Shown: positions 8,886-18,321 of the stretch, in pieces
How positions within the stretch are numbered: position 1 is the stretch's first letter
Layout of the letters: each line of letters opens with the position of its first letter
Assembly: GCA_036560445.1 (NCBI GenBank)
Contig: DATBRG010000013.1
Span: 1 to 52,741 of the forward strand
From: DATBRG01 sp036560445
GTDB lineage: Bacteria > Pseudomonadota > Gammaproteobacteria > Burkholderiales > Methylophilaceae
Direction of reading: 5' to 3'
DNA: 52,741 bases
Program-made: the position numbers and the translations under genes
The notes under the pieces: model-generated
Seen by the model: only the letters and a program-made list of their open reading frames with translations
The model's database searches: none
What the model was told of the DNA's origin: nothing

Positions 8886-9797
8886 ATGCAAGTTTTCAGA
8901 CATTTTCATCAGGCAGATGGTTGCCCGCTCGCGCTGGCAATCGGCAATTTTGATGGCATGCATCTTGGTCATCAGGCTCTGCTCAAGCGTCTGGTCGAGA
9001 CTGCTAAAAATCAGAACCTGAAATCTGCAGTGATGACGTTTGAGCCGCATCCCCGCGAATTCTTCACGCCAGATCAAGCGCCTAGTCGTTTGGCTTCGCT
9101 GCGCGAAAAGCTCGAACTGTTTGCCGAGGCTGGCGTTGAATATGTTTACGTTTGCCACTTCAACCAGCGCTTTGCCAAACTCAGCGCCGAGGCTTTCATG
9201 CAGGACGTTCTGCACAATGCGCTAAATGTAAAAGCCATATTGGTCGGTGAAGATTTCAGGTTTGGTGCTGGACGCAAAGGCTCAATTACCGACTTTCGGG
9301 CCGCGGGTTTCCAACTGGTCAATTTGCCGGATGTGCTGCTGGATGGCAAACGCGTTTCCAGCACGGCAGTACGTGAAGCCCTCGCCGCGGGCCATCTGGA
9401 TGAAGCTACTGCGTTGCTGGGGCGGTCTTACAGCACAAGTGGCAAGGTGGTACATGGCGATAAACTGGGCAGGCAGCTTGGCTACCCCACTGCCAACGTA
9501 CACATGCGACACGATAGGCCGCCGCTTTTCGGCGTCTATGCGGTAAAATTAGAGAGTTTGGACGGCATGTATTTGCCGGGCGTTGCCAACCTAGGGGTCA
9601 GGCCAACAGTGAAGGATAACGGCAGGCCAAAGCTGGAAGTACACCTGTTCGATTTTGATCGGGATATATACGGCAAGCATGTGCGCGTGCACTTTTTGCA
9701 CAAGATTCGCGACGAAATGAAATTTGCCGATTTAGATACCTTGCAACAATGGATGAAGGCCGATGAACAAGCGGCCAGAGAATACTTTAAGAATTGA
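8886..9797 (+). CDS. ribF: bifunctional riboflavin kinase / FAD synthetase
   Basis: This 303-residue protein makes FMN and then FAD. The N-terminal adenylyltransferase domain shows GNFDGMHLGH near residue 20 and STAVREAL near residue 159; the C-terminal kinase domain shows GRQLGYPTANV near residue 197 and the GVYAV segment. Length matches E. coli RibF (313). It lies between murJ and ileS, and its stop is one base from the ileS ATG. The product FMN would also be needed by the PNPOx-fold protein encoded at 19276. Confidence 0.97.
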   Translation: MQVFRHFHQADGCPLALAIGNFDGMHLGHQALLKRLVETAKNQNLKSAVMTFEPHPREFFTPDQAPSRLASLREKLELFAEAGVEYVYVCHFNQRFAKLSAEAFMQDVLHNALNVKAILVGEDFRFGAGRKGSITDFRAAGFQLVNLPDVLLDGKRVSSTAVREALAAGHLDEATALLGRSYSTSGKVVHGDKLGRQLGYPTANVHMRHDRPPLFGVYAVKLESLDGMYLPGVANLGVRPTVKDNGRPKLEVHLFDFDRDIYGKHVRVHFLHKIRDEMKFADLDTLQQWMKADEQAAREYFKN

Positions 9798-9798
9798 A

Positions 9799-12654
9799 AT
9801 GACTGATACCGATAAGCAAAATACCAAGTACAAGCTTAACCTGCCTGAAACCTCATTCCCCATGCGTGGTGATCTTGCCAAGCGCGAACCGGCATGGGTG
9901 AAAGCATGGCAGGAAAAGAAGCTCTACGAGCGCATCCGCAAGGCCAGAGCTGGCGCCAAGAAATTCATCCTGCACGATGGCCCGCCCTATGCCAACGGCG
10001 ACATCCATATCGGCCATGCAGTGAACAAGATACTCAAGGACATCATCGTCAAAGCCAAAACGCTGGATGGCTTTGACGCGCCCTACGTGCCGGGCTGGGA
10101 TTGCCACGGCCTGCCTATCGAGTTAGTCGTTGAAAAAGCTCACGGCAAAAACATCGAGCCAGCCAAATTCCGCGAGCTGTGCCGCGCCTACGCTGCCGAG
10201 CAAGTGGAAAAGCAGAAGAAGGATTTCATCCGCCTCGGCGTGCTGGGTGACTGGGACAACTCCTACCTAACGATGGACTTCAAGACCGAAGCCGACATCA
10301 TGCGGGCCTTGGGTGATATCTACAAGAACGGTTACCTGTACCAAGGCAGCAAGCCCGTACATTGGTGCGTAGATTGCGGCTCGGCGTTGGCTGAGGCGGA
10401 AGTGGAGTATGAGGACAAGAACTCACCGGCGATTGATGTTGGTTTCAAGATAGTTGATACCACCGCGCTAGCGCAAGCGTTTGACCTACAGGCATCTGGT
10501 ATTGATATTCCGGATACGGTCTATGCAGTCATCTGGACTACGACTCCCTGGACCTTGCCCGCCAACCAGGCTGTGAGCGTGCATCCGGAATTTGCCTACG
10601 ACCTTGTTCAAACTGAGCGTGGCGCATTGATCCTGGCGCACGACCTTGCAGAAGCTACCTTGCAACGTTATGGCTTATCCGGCAAAACGCTGGCAACCAC
10701 TGCCGGCAGTCAGCTCGAGATGCTGGCTTTGCAACACCCGTTCTATGACAGGCAGGTGCCGATTATAGTTGGCGACCATGTAACAGCAGAGGCAGGTACT
10801 GGCCTGGTGCACACAGCCCCTGCGCATGGCCTGGACGACTATGCCGTTGGTATGCGTTACGGCTTGCCAGTTGACAACCCTGTGGGTGACGACGGTAAGT
10901 TCTACAGCCGCGTTGAAAAATTCGCTGGCATGAGCATTTGGGACGCCAACAAGGTAGTAATCGAGACCTTGCAAGCCAGTGGCAACCTGATGGCATCGGC
11001 CCGGCTCAACCACAGCTACCCGCATTGCTGGCGCCATAAGACCCCGGTGATTTTCCGTGCGACACACCAGTGGTTTATTGGCATGGATAGGCCAGTTGAC
11101 CCCATTGACTCGGAAAACATTTATAGCATTTTTCAAGGAACAGATACGCTAAGGGCAAGGGCAAATAAGGCTGTTGATGAGACAAAATTTTTTCCGTCAT
11201 GGGGCCGTGCACGTCTTGAAGCCATGATCAAGAATCGCCCAGATTGGTGTGTTTCACGCCAACGTAACTGGGGCGTGCCGATGCCTTTATTTGTACATAA
11301 TGAAACAGGTGAGTTACCAGCTCAAGAAACAACACTAAGATTGTTAGAGATTGCTTGTAAGCAGGTAGAAAAGCAAGGTTTAGAGGCTTGGTTTAGCCTT
11401 GATGGAGAAGCGTTTCTGCAGGCTCATGCCCCTGAACTTGTTGGTCAATACAAAAAAGTAACTGACACACTGGATGTTTGGTTCGATTCGGGTACGACAC
11501 ATACGGCTGTGCTCAAGCGCCGCCCGGAGCTGCAATTCCCCGCAGACTTGTATCTGGAAGGCTCAGACCAACATCGCGGTTGGTTCCAGTCTTCGCTGCT
11601 CACCGGCTGCGCGATTGATGGCCACGCGCCTTATAAAGCGCTGCTTACCCATGGTTTCGTGGTGGATGGCTCCGGCCACAAGATGAGTAAATCCAAGGGT
11701 AATGTGGTGGCGCCGCAAAAGGTGATGGATACTTATGGCGCTGATATCCTGCGCTTCTGGGTCGCATCCACCGACTATTCCGGCGAGCTGACCATTTCGG
11801 ATGAAATCCTCAAGCGCGTGGCGGATGGCTATCGCCGCATTCGTAACACCTTGCGCTTCCTGTTGGCTAACATCGCGGATTTCGATGCGAGCAAGGACTT
11901 ACTGCCGGTAGACCAGTGGCTGGAAATCGACCGCTATGCGCTGGTGCTGACGCAGGATTTGCAGAGCAAGATTCTGGCTGATTATGATCGTTATGAATTC
12001 CATCTGGCGATGCAGAAGTTTGTGAGTTTCTGCTCGGAAGACCTTGGTGGTTTTTACCTGGATATCCTCAAAGACAGGCTCTACACCGCAGGCGAAACCT
12101 CACATGCACGCCGCGCTGCACAAAGCGCGCTGCATCACATCACGCATGCACTGATGCGCCTGATGGCGCCTATATTGAGCTTTACTGCCGATGAGATATG
12201 GCAGACTTTGGGCTTGAGCGCGGATGCAACGGTATTTGAAGATACCTGGTATACGCTGCCAGCTCATGGCATGAACGAGGCCGATATCGCTCAATGGCAG
12301 GATATCCTGCAAGTACGCGCGCTCTCCAATAAGGCCATTGAAGAGAGGCGCGCTCAAGGGTTGGTCGGCTCCTCGCTGCAATCCGAATTGGATATTTATG
12401 CACACGGCCCGGCTTATGACGCGCTTGCTCGACTCAAGGATGATTTACGTTTTGTACTTATTACCTCTCGCGCCAGCTTGCATCTTCGCGAGGGTGGGCC
12501 TGTCGAGATACAGGTTTCACCGAGCGTTCATACCAAGTGCGACCGCTGCTGGCATTACCGCGCAGATGTTGGTGCTGACACAAATCACCCAAGCATCTGC
12601 GGCCGTTGCGTGAGCAACCTGTTCGGGGTTGGCGAACCACGGAAATTTGCCTGA
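9799..12654 (+). CDS. ileS: isoleucyl-tRNA synthetase (with a compositionally mosaic central tract)
   Basis: This 951-residue class I synthetase has HIGH at residues 70-73, KMSKS at 628-632, a CP1 editing domain between them, and a C-terminal zinc finger with Cys 914, 917, 934 and 937. It charges tRNA-Ile and edits valine. An in-frame ATG at 9763 inside ribF would add 12 residues, but the ATG at 9799 matches the family. Residues about 436-567 (11104-11500) are encoded by much AT-richer DNA with codons such as TTA, AGA and AGG, and carry extra residues after GMDRP compared with E. coli. This tract looks like a replacement from a lower-GC relative; the frame stays intact. lspA overlaps its stop. 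Confidence 0.97.
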   Translation: MTDTDKQNTKYKLNLPETSFPMRGDLAKREPAWVKAWQEKKLYERIRKARAGAKKFILHDGPPYANGDIHIGHAVNKILKDIIVKAKTLDGFDAPYVPGWDCHGLPIELVVEKAHGKNIEPAKFRELCRAYAAEQVEKQKKDFIRLGVLGDWDNSYLTMDFKTEADIMRALGDIYKNGYLYQGSKPVHWCVDCGSALAEAEVEYEDKNSPAIDVGFKIVDTTALAQAFDLQASGIDIPDTVYAVIWTTTPWTLPANQAVSVHPEFAYDLVQTERGALILAHDLAEATLQRYGLSGKTLATTAGSQLEMLALQHPFYDRQVPIIVGDHVTAEAGTGLVHTAPAHGLDDYAVGMRYGLPVDNPVGDDGKFYSRVEKFAGMSIWDANKVVIETLQASGNLMASARLNHSYPHCWRHKTPVIFRATHQWFIGMDRPVDPIDSENIYSIFQGTDTLRARANKAVDETKFFPSWGRARLEAMIKNRPDWCVSRQRNWGVPMPLFVHNETGELPAQETTLRLLEIACKQVEKQGLEAWFSLDGEAFLQAHAPELVGQYKKVTDTLDVWFDSGTTHTAVLKRRPELQFPADLYLEGSDQHRGWFQSSLLTGCAIDGHAPYKALLTHGFVVDGSGHKMSKSKGNVVAPQKVMDTYGADILRFWVASTDYSGELTISDEILKRVADGYRRIRNTLRFLLANIADFDASKDLLPVDQWLEIDRYALVLTQDLQSKILADYDRYEFHLAMQKFVSFCSEDLGGFYLDILKDRLYTAGETSHARRAAQSALHHITHALMRLMAPILSFTADEIWQTLGLSADATVFEDTWYTLPAHGMNEADIAQWQDILQVRALSNKAIEERRAQGLVGSSLQSELDIYAHGPAYDALARLKDDLRFVLITSRASLHLREGGPVEIQVSPSVHTKCDRCWHYRADVGADTNHPSICGRCVSNLFGVGEPRKFA

Positions 12655-13118
12655 TGAAAAGCATGTTCAAGTGGCTGGGTTTGAGTGCTTTTGTCATTGT
12701 GCTCGATCTCTACACCAAACAGCTTGTAGTCAATGCTTTTGCCTATGGCGAGCATGCAAACATTACCAGCTTCTTTGACCTGGTGCGTTATCACAATGAA
12801 GGTGCTGCGTTCAGCTTTCTGGCCGGTGCTGGCGGCTGGCAGCGCATATTTTTCAGTGTGATTGCGCTGACAGCTTCAGCAGTCATTATTTATTTATTGC
12901 GCAAACATCCAGCACAGAAACTTTTTTGTTTTGCCCTGGCCTTAATCTTGGGCGGTGCGCTGGGTAATCTCTATGACCGTCTCAGTTTGGGCTATGTAGT
13001 AGATTTCCTGTATTTCCATTACAACCAATACTACTGGCCAGCGTTTAACCTGGCTGATTCAGCCATTACCTGCGGAGTTGTGCTGCTATTGATAGATAGC
13101 TTCAAAAAGCCCCAATAG
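12654..13118 (+). CDS. lspA: prolipoprotein signal peptidase II
   Basis: This 154-residue membrane protein removes signal peptides from prolipoproteins after lipidation. Four hydrophobic segments are visible, with the catalytic aspartates in NLYDRL (near residue 103) and FNLADSAI (near residue 128), and the conserved YHNEGAAFSFL segment. The ATG overlaps the ileS stop (TGATG style), a tight coupling typical of ileS-lspA. A substrate lipoprotein is encoded at 38809. Confidence 0.97.
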   Translation: MKSMFKWLGLSAFVIVLDLYTKQLVVNAFAYGEHANITSFFDLVRYHNEGAAFSFLAGAGGWQRIFFSVIALTASAVIIYLLRKHPAQKLFCFALALILGGALGNLYDRLSLGYVVDFLYFHYNQYYWPAFNLADSAITCGVVLLLIDSFKKPQ

Positions 13119-13155
13119 AAAGGGTAGTTGTGTCGTTGGGCGCGAGGAGAGTGTG

Positions 13156-13800
13156 GTGCCGGATTGGAAGAAACTCATAGAAGCCAAGATTGCGCTGGCC
13201 AAAAAAGGGAATAAACCCGGTAAGCCCAGTGGTGATGCGCGTGTGCCGCCTGGCCAGAAAGTCGTTACCAATTTCCCTATCCTTGATTTAGGCATCCTGC
13301 CTGATATCAACAAAGCCAACTGGATGTTGCGCATCCACGGGCTTGTGGAAAACGAGCTGAACCTTGATTGGTCAGCCTTTCAGGCCATGCCGCAAATCAC
13401 CGACATTTCTGATTTTCACTGTGTGACACGCTGGAGCAAGCTGGATATGCAGTGGGATGGTGTGAGCGCCCGCCAACTGCTGATGATGGCGGGGCCGCTC
13501 GAAATTGCCAAGTATGTGACGTTGCATTCATACGATAACTACACCACTAATCTACCACTGGAGGCGATACTGGATGATGACGTTATCATCGCCCATAGCG
13601 CATTGGGCTATCCTCTGACGACAGCTCATGGCGGCCCGGTGCGCATGGTTGTGCCCAAGCGTTACGCCTGGAAAAGCGCCAAATGGCTCAAGGCGATTGA
13701 GCTGCATGAATTTGATAGGCCTGGGTTTTGGGAAACCCGTGGGTACCATAACGAGGCTTTCCCGTTCGAAGAGCAACGGTTTACGGATGACGACTATTAG
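13156..13800 (+). CDS. molybdopterin-dependent oxidoreductase (sulfite-oxidase fold)
   Basis: This protein of about 214 residues has the oxidoreductase molybdopterin-binding fold of sulfite oxidase and YedY/YuiH relatives. HCVTRWS near residue 93 carries the cysteine expected to bind molybdenum, and GGPVRMVVPKRYAWKS near residue 158 is the conserved core. There is no Tat or Sec signal at the N-terminus, so it may be cytoplasmic, unlike MsrP. Two adjacent GTG codons (13153, 13156) follow GAGGAGA; spacing favours the second. It precedes msrB by 46 bases, which may hint at repair of oxidised methionine, but the substrate is unknown. Confidence 0.85.
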   Translation: MPDWKKLIEAKIALAKKGNKPGKPSGDARVPPGQKVVTNFPILDLGILPDINKANWMLRIHGLVENELNLDWSAFQAMPQITDISDFHCVTRWSKLDMQWDGVSARQLLMMAGPLEIAKYVTLHSYDNYTTNLPLEAILDDDVIIAHSALGYPLTTAHGGPVRMVVPKRYAWKSAKWLKAIELHEFDRPGFWETRGYHNEAFPFEEQRFTDDDY

Positions 13801-13846
13801 CAGTTGAATAAATAGCACCGCAGAGTGCAAGTACGAGGAGAAGAGG

Positions 13847-14245
13847 ATGGCAAAGATTTTCAAGAGTGATGCTGAGTGGAAGCAACAACTGACACCGATG
13901 CAGTATGAAGTAACTCGCCATGCCGCAACTGAGCGTGCTGGCACTGGGGAATACGCCTACCATTTTGACCACGGCATTTATACCTGTGTGTGCTGCGGTA
14001 CGCCATTGTTCGAGTCAGATACCAAATTCGATGCGGGCTGTGGCTGGCCAAGCTACTTCAAGCCCATCAAACGCGAAAACGTGCGGGAGAAAATGGATGA
14101 CTCTTACGGTATGGTGCGCACCGAGGTCATCTGTAATGTGTGTGACGCGCATCTTGGCCATGTATTCAATGATGGCCCACCGCCAACAGGCCTGCGCTAT
14201 TGCATCAACTCTGCTTCACTCAGGTTCGACCCGATAAAAGAATGA
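13847..14245 (+). CDS. msrB: peptide-methionine (R)-S-oxide reductase
   Basis: This 132-residue protein reduces methionine-R-sulfoxide in proteins. It has the two CxxC zinc pairs (CVCCG near residue 46 and CNVCD near residue 95), the GCGWPSY core, and the catalytic cysteine in RYCINS near residue 118. GAGGAGAAGAGG gives a strong ribosome-binding site before the ATG. The next gene starts 4 bases after the stop. Confidence 0.97.
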   Translation: MAKIFKSDAEWKQQLTPMQYEVTRHAATERAGTGEYAYHFDHGIYTCVCCGTPLFESDTKFDAGCGWPSYFKPIKRENVREKMDDSYGMVRTEVICNVCDAHLGHVFNDGPPPTGLRYCINSASLRFDPIKE

Positions 14246-14249
14246 ATTG

Positions 14250-14630
14250 ATGCGCGAGCTGGACGAGCTTTTTCAGGCGCTGGAGAAGTCATCGTTTCGT
14301 TCCAGCTTTCGCCTGAATCGTAAAGAGCAGGAATATCTCAGGAGTAAAGGCCTCTCGCTGATACTCGAACATGCGCGCGATTTTGTCACCGGACGGCTTG
14401 CGCCCGCAGTCATTAGTAACGACGGCAAGCAGACGCCGTTTCATGGTCATCCAGTATTTGTTGCTCAGCATGCCACTGCTTGTTGCTGTCGCGGTTGTTT
14501 GCAGAAGTGGCACCGCATTCCTGCTGGTCGGATACTTACACAAGATGAACAGGATTACATCCTCGATGTGCTCCAGCACTGGTTCAAACTCAAAGTGCCG
14601 CCATCGTTGTTTGATCAACATCAAACCTGA
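14250..14630 (+). CDS. DUF4186 family protein
   Basis: This 126-residue protein of unknown function matches my recollection of DUF4186. Visible conserved features are LEHARDFV near residue 39, a GHPVFVAQHATA stretch, and a CCCRGCLQKWH cysteine/histidine motif near residues 78-89 that could bind a metal. It starts at an ATG 4 bases after msrB and is probably co-transcribed with it, so a redox role is possible but unproven. Confidence 0.8.
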   Translation: MRELDELFQALEKSSFRSSFRLNRKEQEYLRSKGLSLILEHARDFVTGRLAPAVISNDGKQTPFHGHPVFVAQHATACCCRGCLQKWHRIPAGRILTQDEQDYILDVLQHWFKLKVPPSLFDQHQT

Positions 14631-14684
14631 TTTGTAAACCAGTTTTGGTTTCAACCGGAATCAACGACAATAGCGGCATACACC

Positions 14685-17363
14685 ATGGAAAACCATTATC
14701 TAGCCCCGCTATTTTCACCCAAATCTGTTGCTGTCATTGGCGCCAGTGACAGCCCTGATTCCATTGGTCAGATTGTGTTCAACAACATGCTGCAAGGCGG
14801 CTTCAAGGGCAAGCTGTATGCCATTAACCCCCAGCATAGGATGGTACAGGGGCATCAGGCCTATAGCTCCATAAGCGAAATCCAGACACCTGTCGAGCTG
14901 GTGGTTATCGCCACTCCGCCGCAGTCTGTAACCGGCATTATTGAAGATTGCGGCAGGCACGGCGTGAGTGCCGCGATTATCATCACTGCTGGCTTTGGCG
15001 AGACTGGCCCTGCTGGTAAAGCCTTGGAACAGGAAGTACTGCAATCTGCACAACGTCACGGTATCCGTCTGATCGGACCAAACTGCCTTGGGGTCATGCG
15101 ACCAGGCATAGGTCTCAATGCCACTTTTAATAAAGGCAATGCCAATACTGGCAACTTGGCTTTTGTATCGCAATCCGGAGCATTGTGTACCGCCATTCTT
15201 GATTGGGCAAAAACCAATGATGTAGGGTTTTCCAGCCTGATCTCTCTGGGCTCCAGTGCTGATGTGGATTTTGGCGAGATTCTGGATTACCTGATTACCG
15301 ACACTCAGACTGCCAGTGTGCTGCTCTACATTGAAGGTATCCATGATGCGCGCCGCTTCATGAGTTCACTCAGGGCTATTGCCCGTATCAAGCCGGTTAT
15401 CCTAGTCAAGGTTGGTCGCCATGCTGCTGGTTCCAGGGCGGCCATGTCGCATACTGCATCCCTCTCGGGTTCGGATGCAGTATTTGATGCCGCAGTACGT
15501 CGTGCGGGGGTTATCCGCGTACAAACCATCAGTCAGTTATTCTCAGCGGCCAAAGCCATGTCTTGTGGGTTTCACCCTGCTGGAAACCGCCTCGCTGTAG
15601 TCACTAATGGCGGCGGCCCTGGGGTGATGGCGGCAGATTGTGCGACGGATCTTGGCCTGGTGATGGCGGAGCTATCGGCCGCTACAGTTTCCAAACTCAA
15701 TCAGGTGCTACCGCCTCACTGGTCACATGGTAATCCGGTGGATGTGATCGGCGATGCGCAGGCCGAGCGCTACCACCATGCAGTTAAAGCCTGCCTGGAA
15801 GACGATGGAGTGGACGGTGTGCTGGTAATATTGACACCACAGGCCATGACCAAGCCGTTGGAGGTGGCACAGTCCGTCATAGCATTATCTGACCAATATA
15901 CCAAACCGTTAATCACCTGCTGGATGGGCGAAACCCAGGTTGAGGAGTCGCGCGAGGCTTTCTTGCAAGCAAGGAAACCACATTTCCGCACGCCAGAGCC
16001 TGCCGTGGAGGTGTTCTCATATCTCTCTGCCTACTACCAGAACCAGAAGTTGCTGATGCAGCTACCCGGGCCGCTCTCTCATCATAAATCGCCCGATATT
16101 GAAGGCGCGCGTATGCTGATGGAGCGTGCACTACAGGATAAGAGAAGCTTGTTGAGTGAAATGGAATCGAAAGCCGTGCTTTCCGCATTCCAGATTCCGG
16201 TAGCGCAGACAGTAGTGGTTAATTCAGCAGTTGATGCGCTTATGGTTGCAGAGCAGATAGGTTTCCCGGTTGTCATGAAGGTGAATTCCCCCGATATTCC
16301 TCATAAGAGCGATGTAGGAGGTGTAATGCTTAATCTGCAAAATGCCCAGGAAGTCCGTAATGCCTACCACCGCATCATGGACAATGCCACTCAGAAAAGG
16401 CCGGCCGCTAGACTGCACGGCGTTTCCATTGAACCCATGATTAAACGTCCCAATGGGCGCGAGCTGATTGTCGGCATCAGTCGCGACCCGGTATTTGGCC
16501 CAGTGATTACCTTTGGCTCTGGCGGGGTAATGGTGGAAGCAACTGCCGATAGTGCGGTGGCTTTACCACCGCTTAATAGTTTCCTTGCGCGTGATCTAAT
16601 ACAGCGGACTCATGTATCTAAACTACTGGGTGCTTTCCGCCAGATGCCGCCAGCTAATATGGAATCACTCGAGAGGGTCTTGTTGCGTGTCTCTGAGATG
16701 GTGTGCGAACTTCCCATGCTGGTGGAGATGGATATCAACCCGCTGATTGTTGATGAGGAAGGTGCCTGGGCGGTAGATGCGCGTATGGTGATTGAGCCTA
16801 ACCCGGTTAATACATCGCGCTATGCTCATATGGCAATCTATCCTTATCCAGCTCAGTTGGTCAGCAGTTATCAGCTTGCTGATGGCACCGATATCACCAT
16901 CCGGCCTATCCGTCCGGAAGATGCCGAGTTGGTGAAAAATTTCGTGCATAACCTTTCCGAGGAATCACGCTATTTCCGCTTCATGAAAGCCGTCAATGAG
17001 CTTTCCAACCGCACTTTGGCCCAGTTCACGCAGATCGATTATAGTCGGGAGATGGCACTGGTCGCCGTCAGCCAGCAAGATGGTGTAGAGGTCGAGGCTG
17101 GCGTGTCGCGCTATATCATCAGCCCTGACGGCGAAAGCTGCGAATTCGCGCTGGTCGTCGCTGATGCTATGCAAGGCAAGGGTTTAGGCTATAAGCTCAT
17201 GACCAAGCTTATGGATGCTGCCAAGTCGCATGGCCTGAATTCCATCAAAGGCGTCGTGCTAAAGAATAATGTCAATATGCTGCACCTGATGACAAGCTTA
17301 GGTTTCAATATTGAAACCAGTCAAGAAGACGAATCTATCAAGCTTGTATCCAAAGCACTGTAA
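14685..17363 (+). CDS. Pat-type protein lysine acetyltransferase (acyl-CoA synthetase NDP-forming domain + GNAT)
   Basis: This 892-residue protein has the architecture of Salmonella Pat / E. coli PatZ (YfiQ). Residues 1-460 are an NDP-forming acyl-CoA synthetase-like part (CoA-binding AVIGASDSPDSIG near residue 17; VSQSGALCTAILDW near residue 160); 490-700 is an ATP-grasp part (MKVNSPDIPHKSDVGG near residue 532); the last 160 residues are a GNAT acetyltransferase with the acetyl-CoA loop near residue 829 (AMQGKGLGYKLM). Enzymes of this class acetylate lysines, notably in acetyl-CoA synthetase. A histidine in SHTASLSG near residue 258 may be the phospho-histidine site, so synthetase activity cannot be excluded. 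The next gene, 3 bases away, is a deacetylase homologue. Confidence 0.88.
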   Translation: MENHYLAPLFSPKSVAVIGASDSPDSIGQIVFNNMLQGGFKGKLYAINPQHRMVQGHQAYSSISEIQTPVELVVIATPPQSVTGIIEDCGRHGVSAAIIITAGFGETGPAGKALEQEVLQSAQRHGIRLIGPNCLGVMRPGIGLNATFNKGNANTGNLAFVSQSGALCTAILDWAKTNDVGFSSLISLGSSADVDFGEILDYLITDTQTASVLLYIEGIHDARRFMSSLRAIARIKPVILVKVGRHAAGSRAAMSHTASLSGSDAVFDAAVRRAGVIRVQTISQLFSAAKAMSCGFHPAGNRLAVVTNGGGPGVMAADCATDLGLVMAELSAATVSKLNQVLPPHWSHGNPVDVIGDAQAERYHHAVKACLEDDGVDGVLVILTPQAMTKPLEVAQSVIALSDQYTKPLITCWMGETQVEESREAFLQARKPHFRTPEPAVEVFSYLSAYYQNQKLLMQLPGPLSHHKSPDIEGARMLMERALQDKRSLLSEMESKAVLSAFQIPVAQTVVVNSAVDALMVAEQIGFPVVMKVNSPDIPHKSDVGGVMLNLQNAQEVRNAYHRIMDNATQKRPAARLHGVSIEPMIKRPNGRELIVGISRDPVFGPVITFGSGGVMVEATADSAVALPPLNSFLARDLIQRTHVSKLLGAFRQMPPANMESLERVLLRVSEMVCELPMLVEMDINPLIVDEEGAWAVDARMVIEPNPVNTSRYAHMAIYPYPAQLVSSYQLADGTDITIRPIRPEDAELVKNFVHNLSEESRYFRFMKAVNELSNRTLAQFTQIDYSREMALVAVSQQDGVEVEAGVSRYIISPDGESCEFALVVADAMQGKGLGYKLMTKLMDAAKSHGLNSIKGVVLKNNVNMLHLMTSLGFNIETSQEDESIKLVSKAL

Positions 17364-17366
17364 TCT

Positions 17367-18290
17367 ATGCAGACCGCCTATATTACTCACCCGATTTGCC
17401 TCAAGCATGACATGGGTTTTGGGCATTCAGAGACAGCCGAACGTATCTATGCGATTGAAGACAGGCTGATAGCCTCCGGCCTTATGCAACTACTTAATTG
17501 CAAAGAGTCCAGGCCAGCAAGCTTTGAAGAGTTACTGCTGGTTCATAGCCGTGACTATCTTGAGAGTATCTTTGCCAATTCACCCAAACACGGCTTCGTC
17601 CATCTGGATGATGATACCGCAATGAACGAGTTTAGCCTGGATGCCGCAAGGTATGCCGCAGGGTCAGTGCTGACTGCGATGGATATGGTGATGGCAGGTG
17701 AAGCGCCTAACGCTTTCTGCAATATCCGCCCACCAGGCCACCATGCTATGCGGGAGCATTCAGGCGGCTTCTGCATATTTAACAATATTGCCCTAGGTGC
17801 CGCTTATGCCCTTGAGCATCACGGCCTGAAGCGAGTCGCCATCGTTGATTTCGATGTGCACCATGGCGATGGCACTGAGGCCATTTTTCATGATGACCCG
17901 CGCGTGCTGATGTGCTCGACCTTTCGCCACCCCTACTACCCATTCACTGGGGCCGATAGTGGCAATGCGCACATCATCAATGTACCGTTAGCTGCTGGTG
18001 CAGATGGTGAGCAGTTTCGTGTGGCGGTACTTGAGCGCTGGCTACCAGTGTTAAAGGCTTTTGAGCCGGAGTTTATCTTTATCTCAGCAGGCTTTGACGC
18101 GCATCGTGAGGATGACACTGGCGGCCTGGCCTTGCGCGAGGCAGACTATGCTTGGGTAACGGAATTACTCATGGAAGTTGCCAGTCACTCTGCCCATCGC
18201 CGCATAGTTTCAGCACTGGAAGGTGGCTATGCCCTGAGTGCGTTGGGGCGTAGCGTGCACGCACACATCAAAATGCTTGGCGGGTTCTGA
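17367..18290 (+). CDS. histone deacetylase / acetoin utilization (AcuC-type) family protein
   Basis: This 307-residue protein is a class II-like zinc deacetylase. The active-site segments are all present: RPPGHHA near residue 120 with the His pair, FDVHHGDGTE near residue 166 with the metal-binding Asp and His, the second metal-binding Asp in SAGFDAH near residue 241, and a C-terminal LEGGY. Bacterial relatives deacetylate small molecules (polyamines, acetoin-related) or lysines in proteins. The gene starts 3 bases after the stop of the Pat-type acetyltransferase, so the pair may write and erase lysine acetylation; this partnership is inferred from position. Confidence 0.93.
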   Translation: MQTAYITHPICLKHDMGFGHSETAERIYAIEDRLIASGLMQLLNCKESRPASFEELLLVHSRDYLESIFANSPKHGFVHLDDDTAMNEFSLDAARYAAGSVLTAMDMVMAGEAPNAFCNIRPPGHHAMREHSGGFCIFNNIALGAAYALEHHGLKRVAIVDFDVHHGDGTEAIFHDDPRVLMCSTFRHPYYPFTGADSGNAHIINVPLAAGADGEQFRVAVLERWLPVLKAFEPEFIFISAGFDAHREDDTGGLALREADYAWVTELLMEVASHSAHRRIVSALEGGYALSALGRSVHAHIKMLGGF

Positions 18291-18321
18291 TTACGTAGCT
18301 GTTACCACTGAGTAGAAAACG

